A stretch of DNA of 64,000 nt, taken from the NCBI GenBank assembly GCA_015680685.1, contig MNCI01002242.1, positions 62,001 to 126,000 of the forward strand, in the 5' to 3' direction. The notes under the pieces are model-generated. The model was given only the letters and a program-made list of their open reading frames with translations. It was not told the DNA's origin and did no database searches. The stretch is from Gnetum montanum. Its lineage: Eukaryota; Streptophyta; Gnetopsida; Gnetales; Gnetaceae. Shown here piece after piece: positions 36,076 to 48,060 of this stretch. Positions within the stretch are counted from its first letter, which is position 1; each line of letters begins with the position of its first letter. A program made the position numbers and the translations under genes.

Positions 36076-37089
36076 TTGAAGTGGAACTTTAGGATGAAAC
36101 TCCCAGTCACAAAGTTAAGCAACCCAAGAGATGGGGAAAAGCCAAAAATGATAACAATGGGATGTGGGACATGCTATGTAAAGAGGTCCCCTTCAACATC
36201 ATCAATGAAGGGGATGGAAATACAAACTAGTATAAAACAAGTTTTACATGTTTTATAATCTCTCAAAAATTAGGAAGCACTTGCACAAGTAATGTACACC
36301 CTTGATCCTTCCATCTTATGCCCCTCTGACATTGTAACCAATATGTATTTATAGCCAGTTAGCCTAGATTTCCTTGTTGTCTCTTTACACCTTTCTACTT
36401 GCTTTATTTTAATCTTTTTCCACATGTAGCATAAGGATTTACTTTTTTTGCATTTTTATTTATCAAAGCCTTTTTGTTTCTTTGTTTTCCTTTTCTTAGC
36501 ATGATATAAATTGCAAAAACCTCATAAAAATTATAAAACTAGGAAAACCATAAAAATCTTAAAATATAAAACAAACAAAAATATGTCTCTCCTTACAACT
36601 CGGGCCCACCATGACCTAAAACTGGAAATAACTCATGGCCCACCATGGCCTTAATTTGGCAAAACCCTTTTACAACCACATAACATATGGCCCAACCATG
36701 GCCTAAAACTAGCAAGTATCCCATGGCCTTAACTCACAATTGATATTATAACATATATGCATTCTTAGCCTACAACTTTATAGTCATTTTCATTGTAGCC
36801 AATGTAGCCATCTACAACATAGTTATTTAAAACATTTATAACCTTAAGACCTTAAATAGTAAATCCATAAACATCATATATAGCTAAAATTTAAACTAAA
36901 ACTTAAAACGTAAAACCTTTAAACATACATAGCCATAGCCACATTGTGTGGCACAAATGTCAAAACAATAAACAACTATAAACTGTCTACAACTGAAAAA
37001 TTGGCCAATACTAGCCATACAACATCCATTGAAAATCAAAATGAAACAACAACAACAACAAAAACTATCACAACAGGAATCTAGCAATA
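36076..37089 (+). other. Spacer of element C with GGCCTAAAACTAG repeats
   Basis: The short repeats lie at 36600-36735. The block 36740-36960 aligns with A 3640-3880 ('AGCCACATTGTGTGGC' against 'AGTCACATTGTGTGAT'). It separates protease from the antisense gene. No gene is seen in it. Confidence 0.6.
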
Positions 37090-40000
37090 CTATGTGGCAT
37101 CTAGGGAAGGAGGTAGAAGATCACCATCATTACCATTGCCACTGAGGTAGCCAACATTTCCTAGTGCCTATGACATAATAACATAAGATCAATCAGTAAT
37201 AAAACAATAAAAATGATAACTTAAACAAAACCAAAATGATAAAACTAAAAGCAAGTCGTCAAACCTGCAAGGAATCTAGCTCAATGACTGCTGGGGGTAG
37301 ATGTTGAAGACCAATCCTTAAATGATGGAGAATCTAGTCTTCCATCATGTTGGCCTAGTCAACATCCCTAAAATTAATCCCTATGAGGATGTTTGTGGGG
37401 TCCACCTAGGTCCAATCTAGTGGGTCTTATAACATCATAGCCATAGGAATCTCACCTGTAGCCATAACGATCTTAGGAGTAGGAGATTTGGCAACCATGA
37501 AAGTGCTATCAAAGAATCTGTAAGCACTCTTAGCTTGAATTCTCTAGATGAATAGCTCCATCTTATACCATTCAACCATCTCCTCCTTCAACCACTTTAA
37601 GCATGCCTCTTGATTAGATTTTTACTACCTCTTATGATCCTTTTGTGCTCGGGCCGACTATAAGACCTAGCCACAATAATCCTTCTAGTCCTTGACTTTT
37701 TGGGAGATCAAATTCATTTAAATTATTTGCTCAACCATCTCCCTAGCAAGGGAAACCTTATCATGGATGTTGCGCTAGTAGTAAGCCTAGGTGATCTCTT
37801 TGGTTCATAAGTTCTTTGAGGTAGCCACTTGGGCTTTCACAAAGGCCTTATGATCCTCAAGGTTCCTAATCCTCTCAGCTTGCCCCTTGGTCTCCTCCCT
37901 CAAGGCCACAACTTGCTCCCATAGGGATTCATTAGGCCTTTAGAACTCCCATGAATTTTTTGCACATGAGACTACAAGTTCAGTAGCAATTTCATATAAC
38001 TTTATGGGAACATTTTGAGTGTTAGAGAGGACCTTTGATAAGGAATCAAACTCCATGTCATAGTTCAGGTCCCATGCAAATGATGGCATTGTAAACAAAT
38101 CATGATCATAAATATAACCATAAGCACAATATACAATCTAAAATAGCCATAACATAGATATGACTCATAGCAAACAAATTAAGGCAAATAAAACATAACT
38201 CTTCCTGATCTTGGGTGAAACCAATTGATGATGTCCTTAAAAACTTCACACATGAATTCCATCTTATCTGGAACCTCTAACCAAGGTTTCACATGAAACT
38301 TAGGTATAGAGGTCTTTACCTATGGCTAAGGAACTACAATAAGCATAATAATAATCAAAATGTTAGAGAAAAAAACATAAAATCATAGGATATAATGAGT
38401 AGCATTAAGACACATGCATACATGGCTCCTTCTTTCGGATGATGATGGGGGATGCACCTTGCAATGGCTTACTAAACAAGGCATCTAGTCATCTAGATCA
38501 ATGTTGTCTAATCCTTTAGCCTCATGTTTCTATTAGAGTGTCTACTCTACCTACCTTTGTTCCTCTACAACTACAACAATGGCATGCCTCTATGCCTCCT
38601 CTATTGTGGTAGCTACATGTCTTCGCTCCTCCTCCTTAGTGGTAGCTTGGGCTTCCATGTCTTGACACTTATCTACAATCATAACCTATAAAACAAGTTA
38701 ACATGCATAGCCATAAAACATAGAACATACCATAAATAATCACTAAAACATAGTAAAACTTATTGGTAACTACTTAATTTGACCTATTAAGCTTCAACTT
38801 GATCTTCTTCATGGTGGGTGGTTCCAATGCTGGTGGTGCTTCCTCTATAGGCCATTTTAATTTCTCCCTAGCTACCTCATCAACCTCGGAATGCAACTCT
38901 TGGACCCTCTTGACATTCGTTAGAACTAAAAGGGGGCTCCTCCCCTATGCTGTCAGGGGAAGCACATCGCCTAACATCAAAATTCTTACTAGTAATAGAC
39001 AATGAGTCATCCATCTCCTCTAGTGAACTTTGGACCTACATGGTAGGATAAATATGCTTTATCTAAGGCCTAGAGAGCTGGTTAGGGTCTTGGGCCATAA
39101 AACATGCACCCCTCCTCACCACCAAGAACTCCATAAACCTCTTCAAATAACTTGTAAAAAATGCATAATACATGTAGATTATGGTAGAGGTATATTTGTA
39201 GAGTTTGAGGATCTCCTCTTGAAGCCTTGAAACCAAGGAAGTAGCCCAATTGAATTGCATATCCTCTATTAGAACCTTCTTAAATGTTCATCCCTATGCA
39301 ATACCGATCACCTTCTTTTGTGAAAATAGTTTGGGAAAGGTGCAAGATCAGTACAAAGAATAAGATTCCTTTGCTTTGGAATTCATGAAGCCATCCAAGA
39401 TAAGCCTGGAATGGCCCTTACTAGCATTGGACCACTTCTTAACTTTCTCATGATGGCCAACCTCCTTCACTAGTTTGGTGGCAACATTTATCTTGTCTAC
39501 AGGAATGCCAAAAAAGTCATAGAAGGTCTCATCATTGATAGGAATGTTGATCGATACACCTAGTACTATGGTGCTAAATTGATTTGATCCTACATTGAAG
39601 GAGTTAATGACATTTAGCATCTCTACAACAAGGATGGAGGTGGTAGGTTCCATAAAATCATCAAGCGATCCTACACGTTGAATGTTTACTTGGATGCTTC
39701 TAGGCACCTATCGTCTCAGCTACTTTTATGCTAGCCTTACCTCACCACATTTTAGGATGAACGTATCCTCCAGGCATTCTGAAAGGGGTAGGATGATGTT
39801 AAAACTAGTGGAAGGTCCTATAGGGCAACAAAAAATGCTTAGCATCAACATAGGCACACCTAACAAAACCAAGATATAGTCATAGAAACATTATGTAGAA
39901 TGTGACAAACCATTCTTATTCTCACCTTTCTTCTTCTTGCTCGGGGAAGTTCATGTGGGGGTCCTAGCAACAACACCCTTCTCCCTAACATTCTTGAAAG

Positions 40001-42005
40001 CCACCTACTAGCTATGTGTTGTTTTGGCAACCACACGTTTCTTGTAAACAAGGATAAACATATCAGTGTATTTATCAAAATCCCCTCTTAACTACTCATA
40101 TACAATAGTTCTGATCTTTGGGCCTTTGGTAAATTTAATTAAAGTAGTTTGGCTACTTCCAAGGTTTGATCATTCTTGATCAAGTCCTATTCATTAACCC
40201 TATACCTACAAGATGTTCATAAAACAAACAAGTTAAGAAAAGTGACTAAACTAGTAAAAAGCCAAAAATGTTAGGAAACTATAATAACCATGCTTAGCCC
40301 TGTAGTTGGTACACTCTGCCAAGTGGGTTCTAGAATAGTGTGTGGACTTTGTGTACCACCATTAGAGTACTATTAGCATTATACTGAAAATACTCTAGTG
40401 TGTTCCAGATCTCCAATAAGTAACATGTGTCGATGCTATCCCTAGTCTCCACTGACTCTCCTACTACTAAAGTTTTAGGATCATCAGTTATGAACCTGCG
40501 ATTAGTCTCGTAGACCTAGGTAGCAAGGTCTTCACTATAATCCTCACCACATCTATGGACAAGTATGTCCATATCATCACACTAAAGTTCTATAGGGTGT
40601 AGGTAAGGAATTCCCTTGTCCCTGGTCAAAACCATAGTGAGCCTCATTCCAAAATTAAGTTTAGAAGGGGGATGTAAGCCTTGAGTTGGTTGATATAGCA
40701 TAATATTCCCACCAACTCAACCACTATGAGGATAGGTTTTATTAGTTCCCTACATGAAAAATAAAAATACCATTAGGACCATGTTTCAACACTTAGAATT
40801 TCTTGAACAATTTTACCAAACATCATAGTTGGGGGTAAAATTAGACCCTATAAAAAACTCTAATGTGTTGGCTAAAATTTGTTTATAAATTCAACATCAA
40901 CATTTTTACAACCTTTAAAGGCCTTATACATCATAGCCAAAACTTCATGACCAAAATTATGCCTTAGTTTAAAACAACGTTAACATGAAAACACCCACTA
41001 AAAGCTAGAAAACAACCATAGGAGAATACTTACTAAAAATAGTAAACCTTTTTAGTAACATTGAATCCAAATTTATAACACTGCCAACATCCTTAGGCAT
41101 CTCTAGGGGCATGAGATATTGACAAAGAAAAATTTCCAAGTGTGTTAGCGCTACCCATCCCCAATGGGTAAAACTAATATAGCCACAACAAAGCTTGATT
41201 TATATAGCCTTAATGAAAAATTCATGAAAATCCATTTTAATCTTGATTTCAGTGATTCCACTAAGGAAGGAATCCTAAAATCATAAGCTTTATAGCCATA
41301 ATTAGAAAAATTGAAAATCCATAGCAATCTTTGCATAAAATTTGATCAAACTAACATGACCGTAGCCGTCACTAGAAACCCCCGTTCATGTAGGGTTGGT
41401 AAGAAATTCATCAAAAATTCATTTTAACTCCAAATGGAGTGATTCCTACACTATTTGAAATCCTATATCAAGCCCTATACACCCATGACCTTAAAAAATT
41501 GGAAACCCATGTCATTTCTTCAAAAAAAATTATAAAATTCTATGAAAATTTGAAAACGGCACAAACATCAAGCATGCAACATAACCAAAATGGTCAAATA
41601 TCCCTCATTAAAACTCCAAATTGAACAAGGACATAGCCAATTGAAAGCTTAAATCTAGCTCTAAAAACACAAAACCATAAATTTTAACAATTTCTAACTA
41701 ATTTATTAAAAAAAATTCAAAATTATGATTTCTTTTTTACCAAAACTAGTATAAAACACCAAAAACCTAATTTTAAAACCTAATCAAATGAAGCCAAAAT
41801 AACCAAACGATTGTAGATGCCTTAAAAAACATCAAAATAGGGGATATTATTTTGTCAAATTTCAATTTTAGCACATATAATGGCCTAGTTCTAGAAAAAT
41901 AGCCCTATCCAAAACTAAAGAAAACATTAAAAAAAAAACAATTAGGAAACACACAAAACAGCTAGTAATGGCCTACCTTGGGGTTATAGCATGTAAGCTT
42001 TGCAT
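37090..42005 (-). pseudogene. Antisense multi-exon gene inside Tat element C, function unknown
   Basis: Reads opposite to gag-pol. The last two exons are clear. Exon 37265-about 38095 codes 'MPSFAWDLNYDMEFDSLSKV', a predicted coiled coil ('LREETKGQAERIRNLEDHKA'), and ends 'PPAVIELDSLQ' at CAG|GTTTG. After a 97-bp intron (37168-37264, ending TATG-ATAG) exon 37167-37090 continues in phase 'ALGNVGYLSGNGNDGD' to a TAG stop. Upstream blocks: 38210-38310 ('KFHVKPWLEVPDKMEF'), 38410-38690 (E/R/K-rich), 38800-39880 (long, 'NVGSNQFSTIVLGVSINIPI', 'NWATSLVSRLQEEILKLYKY'), 39905-40140 (ends in a KKKK-type basic run) and 40300-40680 ('LEIWNTLEYFQYNANSTL'). A possible first exon starts at 42005 with GT after 'MQSLHAITP'. 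In-frame stops make it inactive. I do not recognise the family. Extra antisense frames are known in Tat elements, usually after integrase. Confidence 0.65.
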
Positions 42006-42560
42006 AACAACAAGCCTAGCTTGGTGTAAGATGCCCTAGGCTACTACATCTACCTCTTCAATCTTTCAATTTTTGCTACTTCCTCCTTTCCTCATGATTT
42101 TTGCCACCAAGACTAAAGAAACTTGAAAGTCTGAAGGATTTGGAGTAGCAACGTTGCCTAGGGAATAAATCTAAGCCAACCATGCTAAAGCTTGATGAGC
42201 CTTGAAGCAAGATTTCTACCAAAGCTCTAATCCAATGTTCTATGTGATGGAAGGAAAATGGTATGTATTATTTTTGGCAAAGCTTAACATAAAACCTAGA
42301 TCCAAAAGCTAAACACCTCTTCTCAGATCCCCTTTACCAATTTTGTGCACTAGGACTCATGGTGCACTAAAGTGTGAAGGGGGAAAAGTCTTATGAATGC
42401 TGGGAGTAGTGGGAGATAGCACAAAGTTTAAATTTTTAAATTTCTTGTGGTGGATCCCATCATATGCCTCCCATGCATGGTGTTCCACACTTGAAAACCT
42501 CACCAACACTAGGCTTTTAACCTCTTTGAATACCTAAAAACTATTTCAACCTTATTCTCC
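42006..42560. other. Putative upstream region of the antisense gene
   Basis: Lies between the possible first exon and the tandem array. No gene and no clear TATA box are seen. Confidence 0.35.
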
Positions 42561-45330
42561 ACTACATCCATGCTGGGAAGCATGGATCCAATGCTAATTC
42601 CATCTCCTTGGCCGCATGACCTTACCCGTTAACATTATTAGCAAATGTGACTAACATAGACAAATCCCAAACCCCAACAAGTGGTATGATATTGGCAAAG
42701 CTTATTACTTTGGGCATCAACGCTGGGGCTATGTTGTTCAACATGGCTCCAATGTTTCCCAAAGGGGGTAAGATCCATACCCATCCTCTAGTTCCTATCA
42801 AGCCCTAATCTGAGCTCTTGGTGTATCCACATGGTCCCAAACCCCTCCAATCACCCCCAATAGCCTCAAAACCTTGTCAAAACAAGTAGAAAGTGATCAA
42901 AACTTTTAGATATAGTTGATCTATGCTAAGGGAAGGTCCATCCATGCTTCCTATCATGGATCCAATGTGGATGGGTGGGGGTGACCTTAAATTGCTAAAA
43001 TTGACCATCTAGTTACCATGTTTTGACTCTAACACCCCTTATTAGCTGCTGGTAACATAGATTGGCTAAAATAACTTAGTTTTTACATCTAAAAATCCTC
43101 CCCATGTTGATGAACCCTCCATCCATGCTACATAGCATGGATCTAGCATGGGTTCCCTAGGGTATGCCATAAATCACTTTCCACAACTTTAAGCAGCCAT
43201 AAAATGAACTTTGATAGCCTAAATATGCTTCCATGATCTCTATTAGTCAACAGTTGTAAATATTTGAGCTAGTTTTTGCATATGAATCCTTTCCCATGCT
43301 AGTGAACCCCCATCCAAAATACCCAACATGGATCCAACATGGCTACTCTAGGGGTATGCCAAAATATTCTATTTTTGTAGTCAAAATAATCTTAAAACCT
43401 ACCCTAGTAACCTTACAACCCTACCGGAGCCTTCCAAAGCCTTTAGTTTCCACAAAATTTATCAGAGATGTCAAAATCCTATCATCCCCCTCTCATCCAC
43501 ATTGGGGTCATGTTGCCTAGTGTGTATAAAAGGGGGATTATTGCATGAGACACCAAGGAGCCTTCAAACTAGTGGATTTTGAAGCTAAATCTTGACCCTC
43601 TATCCCTATAGCCCCAACAACTTCAAAGCCCTATAAAATCTTGCCAAAAGTGGTCAAAAATTTGAATCCAAGTGGATCCATGCTAGGTAAACCTAATCCA
43701 CACTACCCAGCATGGATGAAGGGTTTATGGTCAAAACTCTCATGATTTGCACTAAAATTGACATGTGCTAGCTTTCTTACCCTCTCAGAGACTTTCATAG
43801 CCAAAACTTAATAAAAATCCACTTCATTTCATGATCACTCTTACTCCCATGTTGGTAACCCCCCTCACCCATCCTAGCCAACGTGGATCTAGCATGGATA
43901 CTAAAGAGGTGACCCATTGGAAGCCCATAAACACCTCAAAATGACACCAGATGGCCTTACATGCACCTTAGAACCCTATTAGCATCTCCCAAAGCTCTTA
44001 GACTATACAAAACTAATCAAAAATAGTCAAAGCTAATCCCCTTGGATTATTTATGTTGGCCAATGTATACCTAACATGGATCTAATGGGGTAACCTCCAA
44101 AACCACTTAGAAACCCTCAAAATGACTAAGTTATGATCTCAAACCCTATCCCTTGATATTGGTGACCCTAGAAGCTAACATGCATGGTCGATTTTCTAAT
44201 AAACAGAACTAGATCTAACATTTTTAATCTATCCACATTAGGGAGGCCTGATCCATACTAGGAAGTGTGAATCCATCATGGATGAGATGCCTTTCCACTT
44301 TTGGTAGCAAACTGACACCCCCAAAGATTAAAAACCTACACTAGCAAAGCCTATAACCTCATAGCCTTGATTTTGTACTAGTTTGACCTCATGTTGGCCT
44401 TAAAACATACCAAGTCCCCTCATCCACATTGGATCCATGCTGCCCAGCATGGATAAGTGGGGATGACCATGCATGACCCTGAATAGCCTTAAAACCTAGC
44501 CATATTTGACTGAAAACTAGAGAAATAACTATTTCTGGCACTAGTAGCCTAAAACGTAGTTGATTTGCTCCTGAAACCTTCTTAGAACCAAAAAGCAAGA
44601 GCACCCCTAGCCATCCATGCTAGCTAGCATGGATCCAGCATGGATACTTTCTTGAACACTATTTAATGTTCAAAACCCTTGTGAAGTGACCTCAAAACTT
44701 GGTTTGGGAGTGCACAACTATAGAAACTTAGTTCTAGCTATAATCCAACCTTGTTTGAACCAATTATAGCTTAGATCTAGATCAGCCTCCTTGAGCCTCC
44801 TTCCATCCTTGTTGGCTAGTGTGGATACAGGGCGTAGAACCTTAAAACCTACTTTTTGGTAATTTTTGACCTCCAAAATGATAAATCTTGGTAGATCTAC
44901 CCTACCCTACCTTGGGAAGGCCCTAGAATTATAATTTTGATCCTTTGAATGGCATGTAATCCATTTTCATTGGTATCCATGTTGGGGCCATGCTGCTCAA
45001 TGTGGGTGGCACTTTTAGACTTCAACAAGGGTTTCCAAGGATTGAAATGGATGTCAAAACTATTCTATTTTCTTCCTTGGTCCACTTTGCTAACATGCAA
45101 GTCACCAAGAGTTGAAAACTAATCAAACAAAGCTTGGGAAACCATCTAAATGTCTCATCCACATTAGGGGTCATCCCATCCATGCTGGCTAGCATAGATC
45201 TAGTGTGGGCCGAGCATGAGTCTAGTGTGGATGCTCCAAAAACCTTACTTTTTCAACTCAAACAACATAAGAAAAACCCTAATTAATGCTTGAACTCATC
45301 TAGCATCTTGATAGCCTTAAACCATTACTT
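42561..45330 (+). repeat. Tandem array, 15 units of about 185 bp (element C)
   Basis: Unit marks ('CCATGCTGGGAAGCATGGAT'-like spaced inverted words) lie near 42561, 42716, 42921, 43100, 43291, 43494, 43675, 43852, 44046, 44228, 44422, 44608, 44803, 44972 and 45153, with a mean spacing of 185 bp. Fifteen units, collinear with the array of B. The clearest unit has 'CATCCATGCTAGCTAGCATG' at 44612-44631, a perfect inverted repeat at its core. Confidence 0.85.
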
Positions 45331-46229
45331 GCTAAGGCCTAAAACTGACAAAATATAACCCTTTTTTTTATCAATATTAGCCAATTTTTATCACATTCAT
45401 TCCATTATTCTTGATTTGACCTTATCTCATAGTGTATCAACTTGTTTTTGGCCCTTTTTTCACTATTGACACTCTTGGCCATCATATGGTCCCTATAGGG
45501 CTTTATGTTTCCCTAGATTCATTTTATTCTCTTTATCATGACCTTTGTAAAATCTTGTTTTTCCTTTGATTGGTTTTAAATGGTGGGGTTTGACCTTCCT
45601 TGACCACCATTTCACACAATATAGCCCTAGTATGATAAGGCGAAAAACTAACACTATGGCTTGCCAAGGGCTAAAATAGCAAGATCATGATCTTTGTTGA
45701 CCATTTTTGGCCTTATTTCTCATCCTTCACCTTGTTACACCCTATTGTACCTTTTTTGGCCTTTTTTTAGCCCTTGTTCCATTCTGTTTATTTCTATCTC
45801 CTTATAGCCTTGAATGACCTTGTTTGCATTGTATTTAGCATTAGAATGTTTTTGCATGATTTCATATCTTTTTAACATTATTTATGTATTTTTACCCAAG
45901 TTCCACTTAATATGCTTTTAGTTGACATGTAGGATTAAAGTATGAGTACCTAGAAGAAAATTAGTTTGCCTTTATGCCTACATGGATCCCATGGTGATAT
46001 TGAGTAGTGTGTTAACCTTAATTGCCTAGATCTTGAGCTTGAGAGTCTTATCAATCACATAGCCTCTATTAAGAAAACTCTTGAATAGCCTAAAAATCTA
46101 GTTAAGACCCTTGACCTTGAGGCTAAAAACATTACTAAAGACTCTCTAGTTGAGGTTTCCATCATGACACAGTGATGAGTAGAAAACCCTAAAACTAAGT
46201 TTCTCACTAGAATCTCAATAGGATCAAGA
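45331..46229 (+). other. Short repeats and spacer before pol (element C)
   Basis: GGCCTAAAACTG-type repeats at 45325-45360 and 45620-45690, T-rich spacer at 45400-45880, then a block matching A 7740-8060 and B 22800-23110. Confidence 0.6.
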
Positions 46230-47090
46230 CATCACCAAGGTCCTACAAGATAACATTAAGGTCTTTTCTTAGTCATATGAAGATATGTTAGGTCTTGAGC
46301 CATGTTTAGTCCAACACAATATCATACTTAACCCTAGATTAGACCTGGTTTGGCCCTAGCAGTCCATGATGAAATCACAAAGTTATACCAAGCTAGTTTC
46401 ATTAGAGCTGTTGATTATGTAAATGGGTATCCAACATAGTGGTAGTTCCTAAGAAAAATGAAAGTATTCACATTTGCATCAATTTCTAAGATCTAAATAA
46501 GGCAACCATCCAAGATGAATTTCCTTTACCTAGTATTAATCAACCTATCAATACCACAGTTGAGCATGCCTTATTGTCCTTCATGGATGGGTTCTTAGGA
46601 TACAACTAGATTAGGATCAACCCAAAACATCAACTTAGCACAACCTTCATGGCCCCTTGGGGTATTTTTTGCTATACAGTGATTCCTTTGGCCTTAAGAA
46701 TGTAGGAGCAACCTACCAAAGAGCCATGACATACATCTTTAGTGATAACATGCTAGGTTTGCTCAACAATTACTTAGTCAATATAGCCATTAAGTCTAAT
46801 CTAGTGAAAAAAAATGCTAATAACCTAGATCTTGTGCTTAAATAATTCCTTAAATATGAGCTTAGGCTCAATCCCAAAAAGTGTGTTTTCAATGTCAAGA
46901 CCAATAGGATGCTTGGCTTTGTAGTATCTAAAGTGGGACTACATGTCAATCTTGATAAGGTTAAGGCCATATCCAACTTGGCAGCACCTACTAACCTTAA
47001 GGTGATTTTGGGACAACAAGGCAAATTATAATTTATTCATAGGTTTATCACTAGGCTTATAGACAAGTTACAACCCATGCAGCACTTGCT
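46230..47090 (+). pseudogene. Reverse transcriptase of Tat element C
   Basis: Blocks: 'SYEDMLGLEP' (46278), 'WVSNIVVVPKKNESIHIC' (about 46425), 'LNKATIQDEFPLP' (about 46492), 'LSFMDGFLGYN' then stop then 'IRINPKH' (about 46580, YNQI with Q lost), 'FMAPWGIFCYTV' (46650). A one-base shift near 46690 is followed by 'FGLKNVGATYQRAMTYIFSD' and 'YLVNIAIKS' (46780). The last motif should be Y-[IV]-DD-[IV]-[VL]-x-K-S; both catalytic Asp are replaced by V and N. 'LNPKKCVFNV', 'RMLGFVVSKVGLHVN' and 'KVKAISNL' follow. Enzymatically dead. Confidence 0.87.
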
Positions 47091-47560
47091 TAAGAAAGGG
47101 GTTCACTATGAGTGGATAGCTCCATGCCAAGAGGCCTTTGAAAACCTTAAGCAAGAGTTGGCACAACTACCAATAGTCTATCCTTTGCAAGAGGGTAAAT
47201 CATTTCACATCTACCTTGCTATCTCTAACATGTCTATTGGCTCTCTAGTCTATCAAAAATGAGAAGATGGAGAAACATTAGCTCTATACTACCTTAGCCA
47301 TGCATTAGTTTCCCATGAAACATAATTCACTAAAGTGGAGAAGTATTGTCTGGCACTAGTCTTCTCATTAAAGAAGTGGAGAAACTAGCTCTTTAGAAGC
47401 TAGATCAATGTCATTTACTAAGATAACATGATTAGAGCCATAATGACCAACATTTATGAGAGCAACTATATAGCCTAATGGAAAGCCATAGCAGTGGAGT
47501 TTGGCCTTCATTACATCTCTCAGCTCTTAATGAAAGCTTAAGATATATCTATACAACTCA
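47091..47560 (+). pseudogene. RNase H (gypsy type) of Tat element C
   Basis: 'EWIAPCQEAFENLKQELAQL' (47113), then 'FHIYLAISNMSIGSLVYQK', 'LALYYLSHALVSHET', 'KVEKYCLALVFSLKKWR' and 'KAIAVEFGLHYISQL' (47485), matching the usual domain downstream of RT. Six stops interrupt it. Confidence 0.8.
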
Positions 47561-48060
47561 CTATTTTGCTTGTTGATGAATAAGAAACCATAGATCTTGA
47601 GTTCCTTGATGAACATGTTAACACCATTAGCCAAGTTCCTGGGGGCTATGAGGTGGTCATGCACTTTGATAGAGCTTCAATTGCCCATGGAACCAGTGCC
47701 ACTACTATCGTAACATTCCCATCTAGTGAAATCCAACCCTCTGCCTATCATTTTGAATTTCCATTCACCAACAACATCGCGGAGTATGAAGGTTTGATCA
47801 AATGGATGATGGCAGCTCATGACATAGGTATCAAATGTTGAATGATCAAGGATGATTCACAACTTCTGGTCAACCAAGTAACTGAGGTTTATGCATGCAA
47901 GGCTAAATATTTACAACCTTATTGTGACATACGGAAGTAATTATTACAACAATTTAGATAAGTTGACATCCAACATATACCTCAAAACAAAAATGCTATA
48001 GCTAATGCAATTACAATGCTAGCCCTTAGTGTGACACCAAATGTGTCTAGCAAGTTTTCC
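47561..48060 (+). pseudogene. Second, archaeal-type RNase H (Tat hallmark)
   Basis: 'GGYEVVMHFDRASIAHGTSA' (about 47642), 'FPFTNNIAEYEGLIKWMMAA' (47761), 'KDDSQLLVNQVTEVY' (47848) and 'KYLQPYCDIRK' match the aRNH domain: FDGA-S, TNN-AEYEA, GDSQLV. D of the first, E of the second and D of the third motif are kept. This additional RNase H behind the normal one is characteristic of the Tat lineage of Ty3/gypsy. The frame 47653-47841 is open; stops follow. Confidence 0.87.

Noticed and set aside
36896-37087. Cysteine-rich minus-strand frame
   Set aside because: The cysteines come from a CAA-repeat on the plus strand just downstream of the antisense gene stop; not part of the spliced gene.
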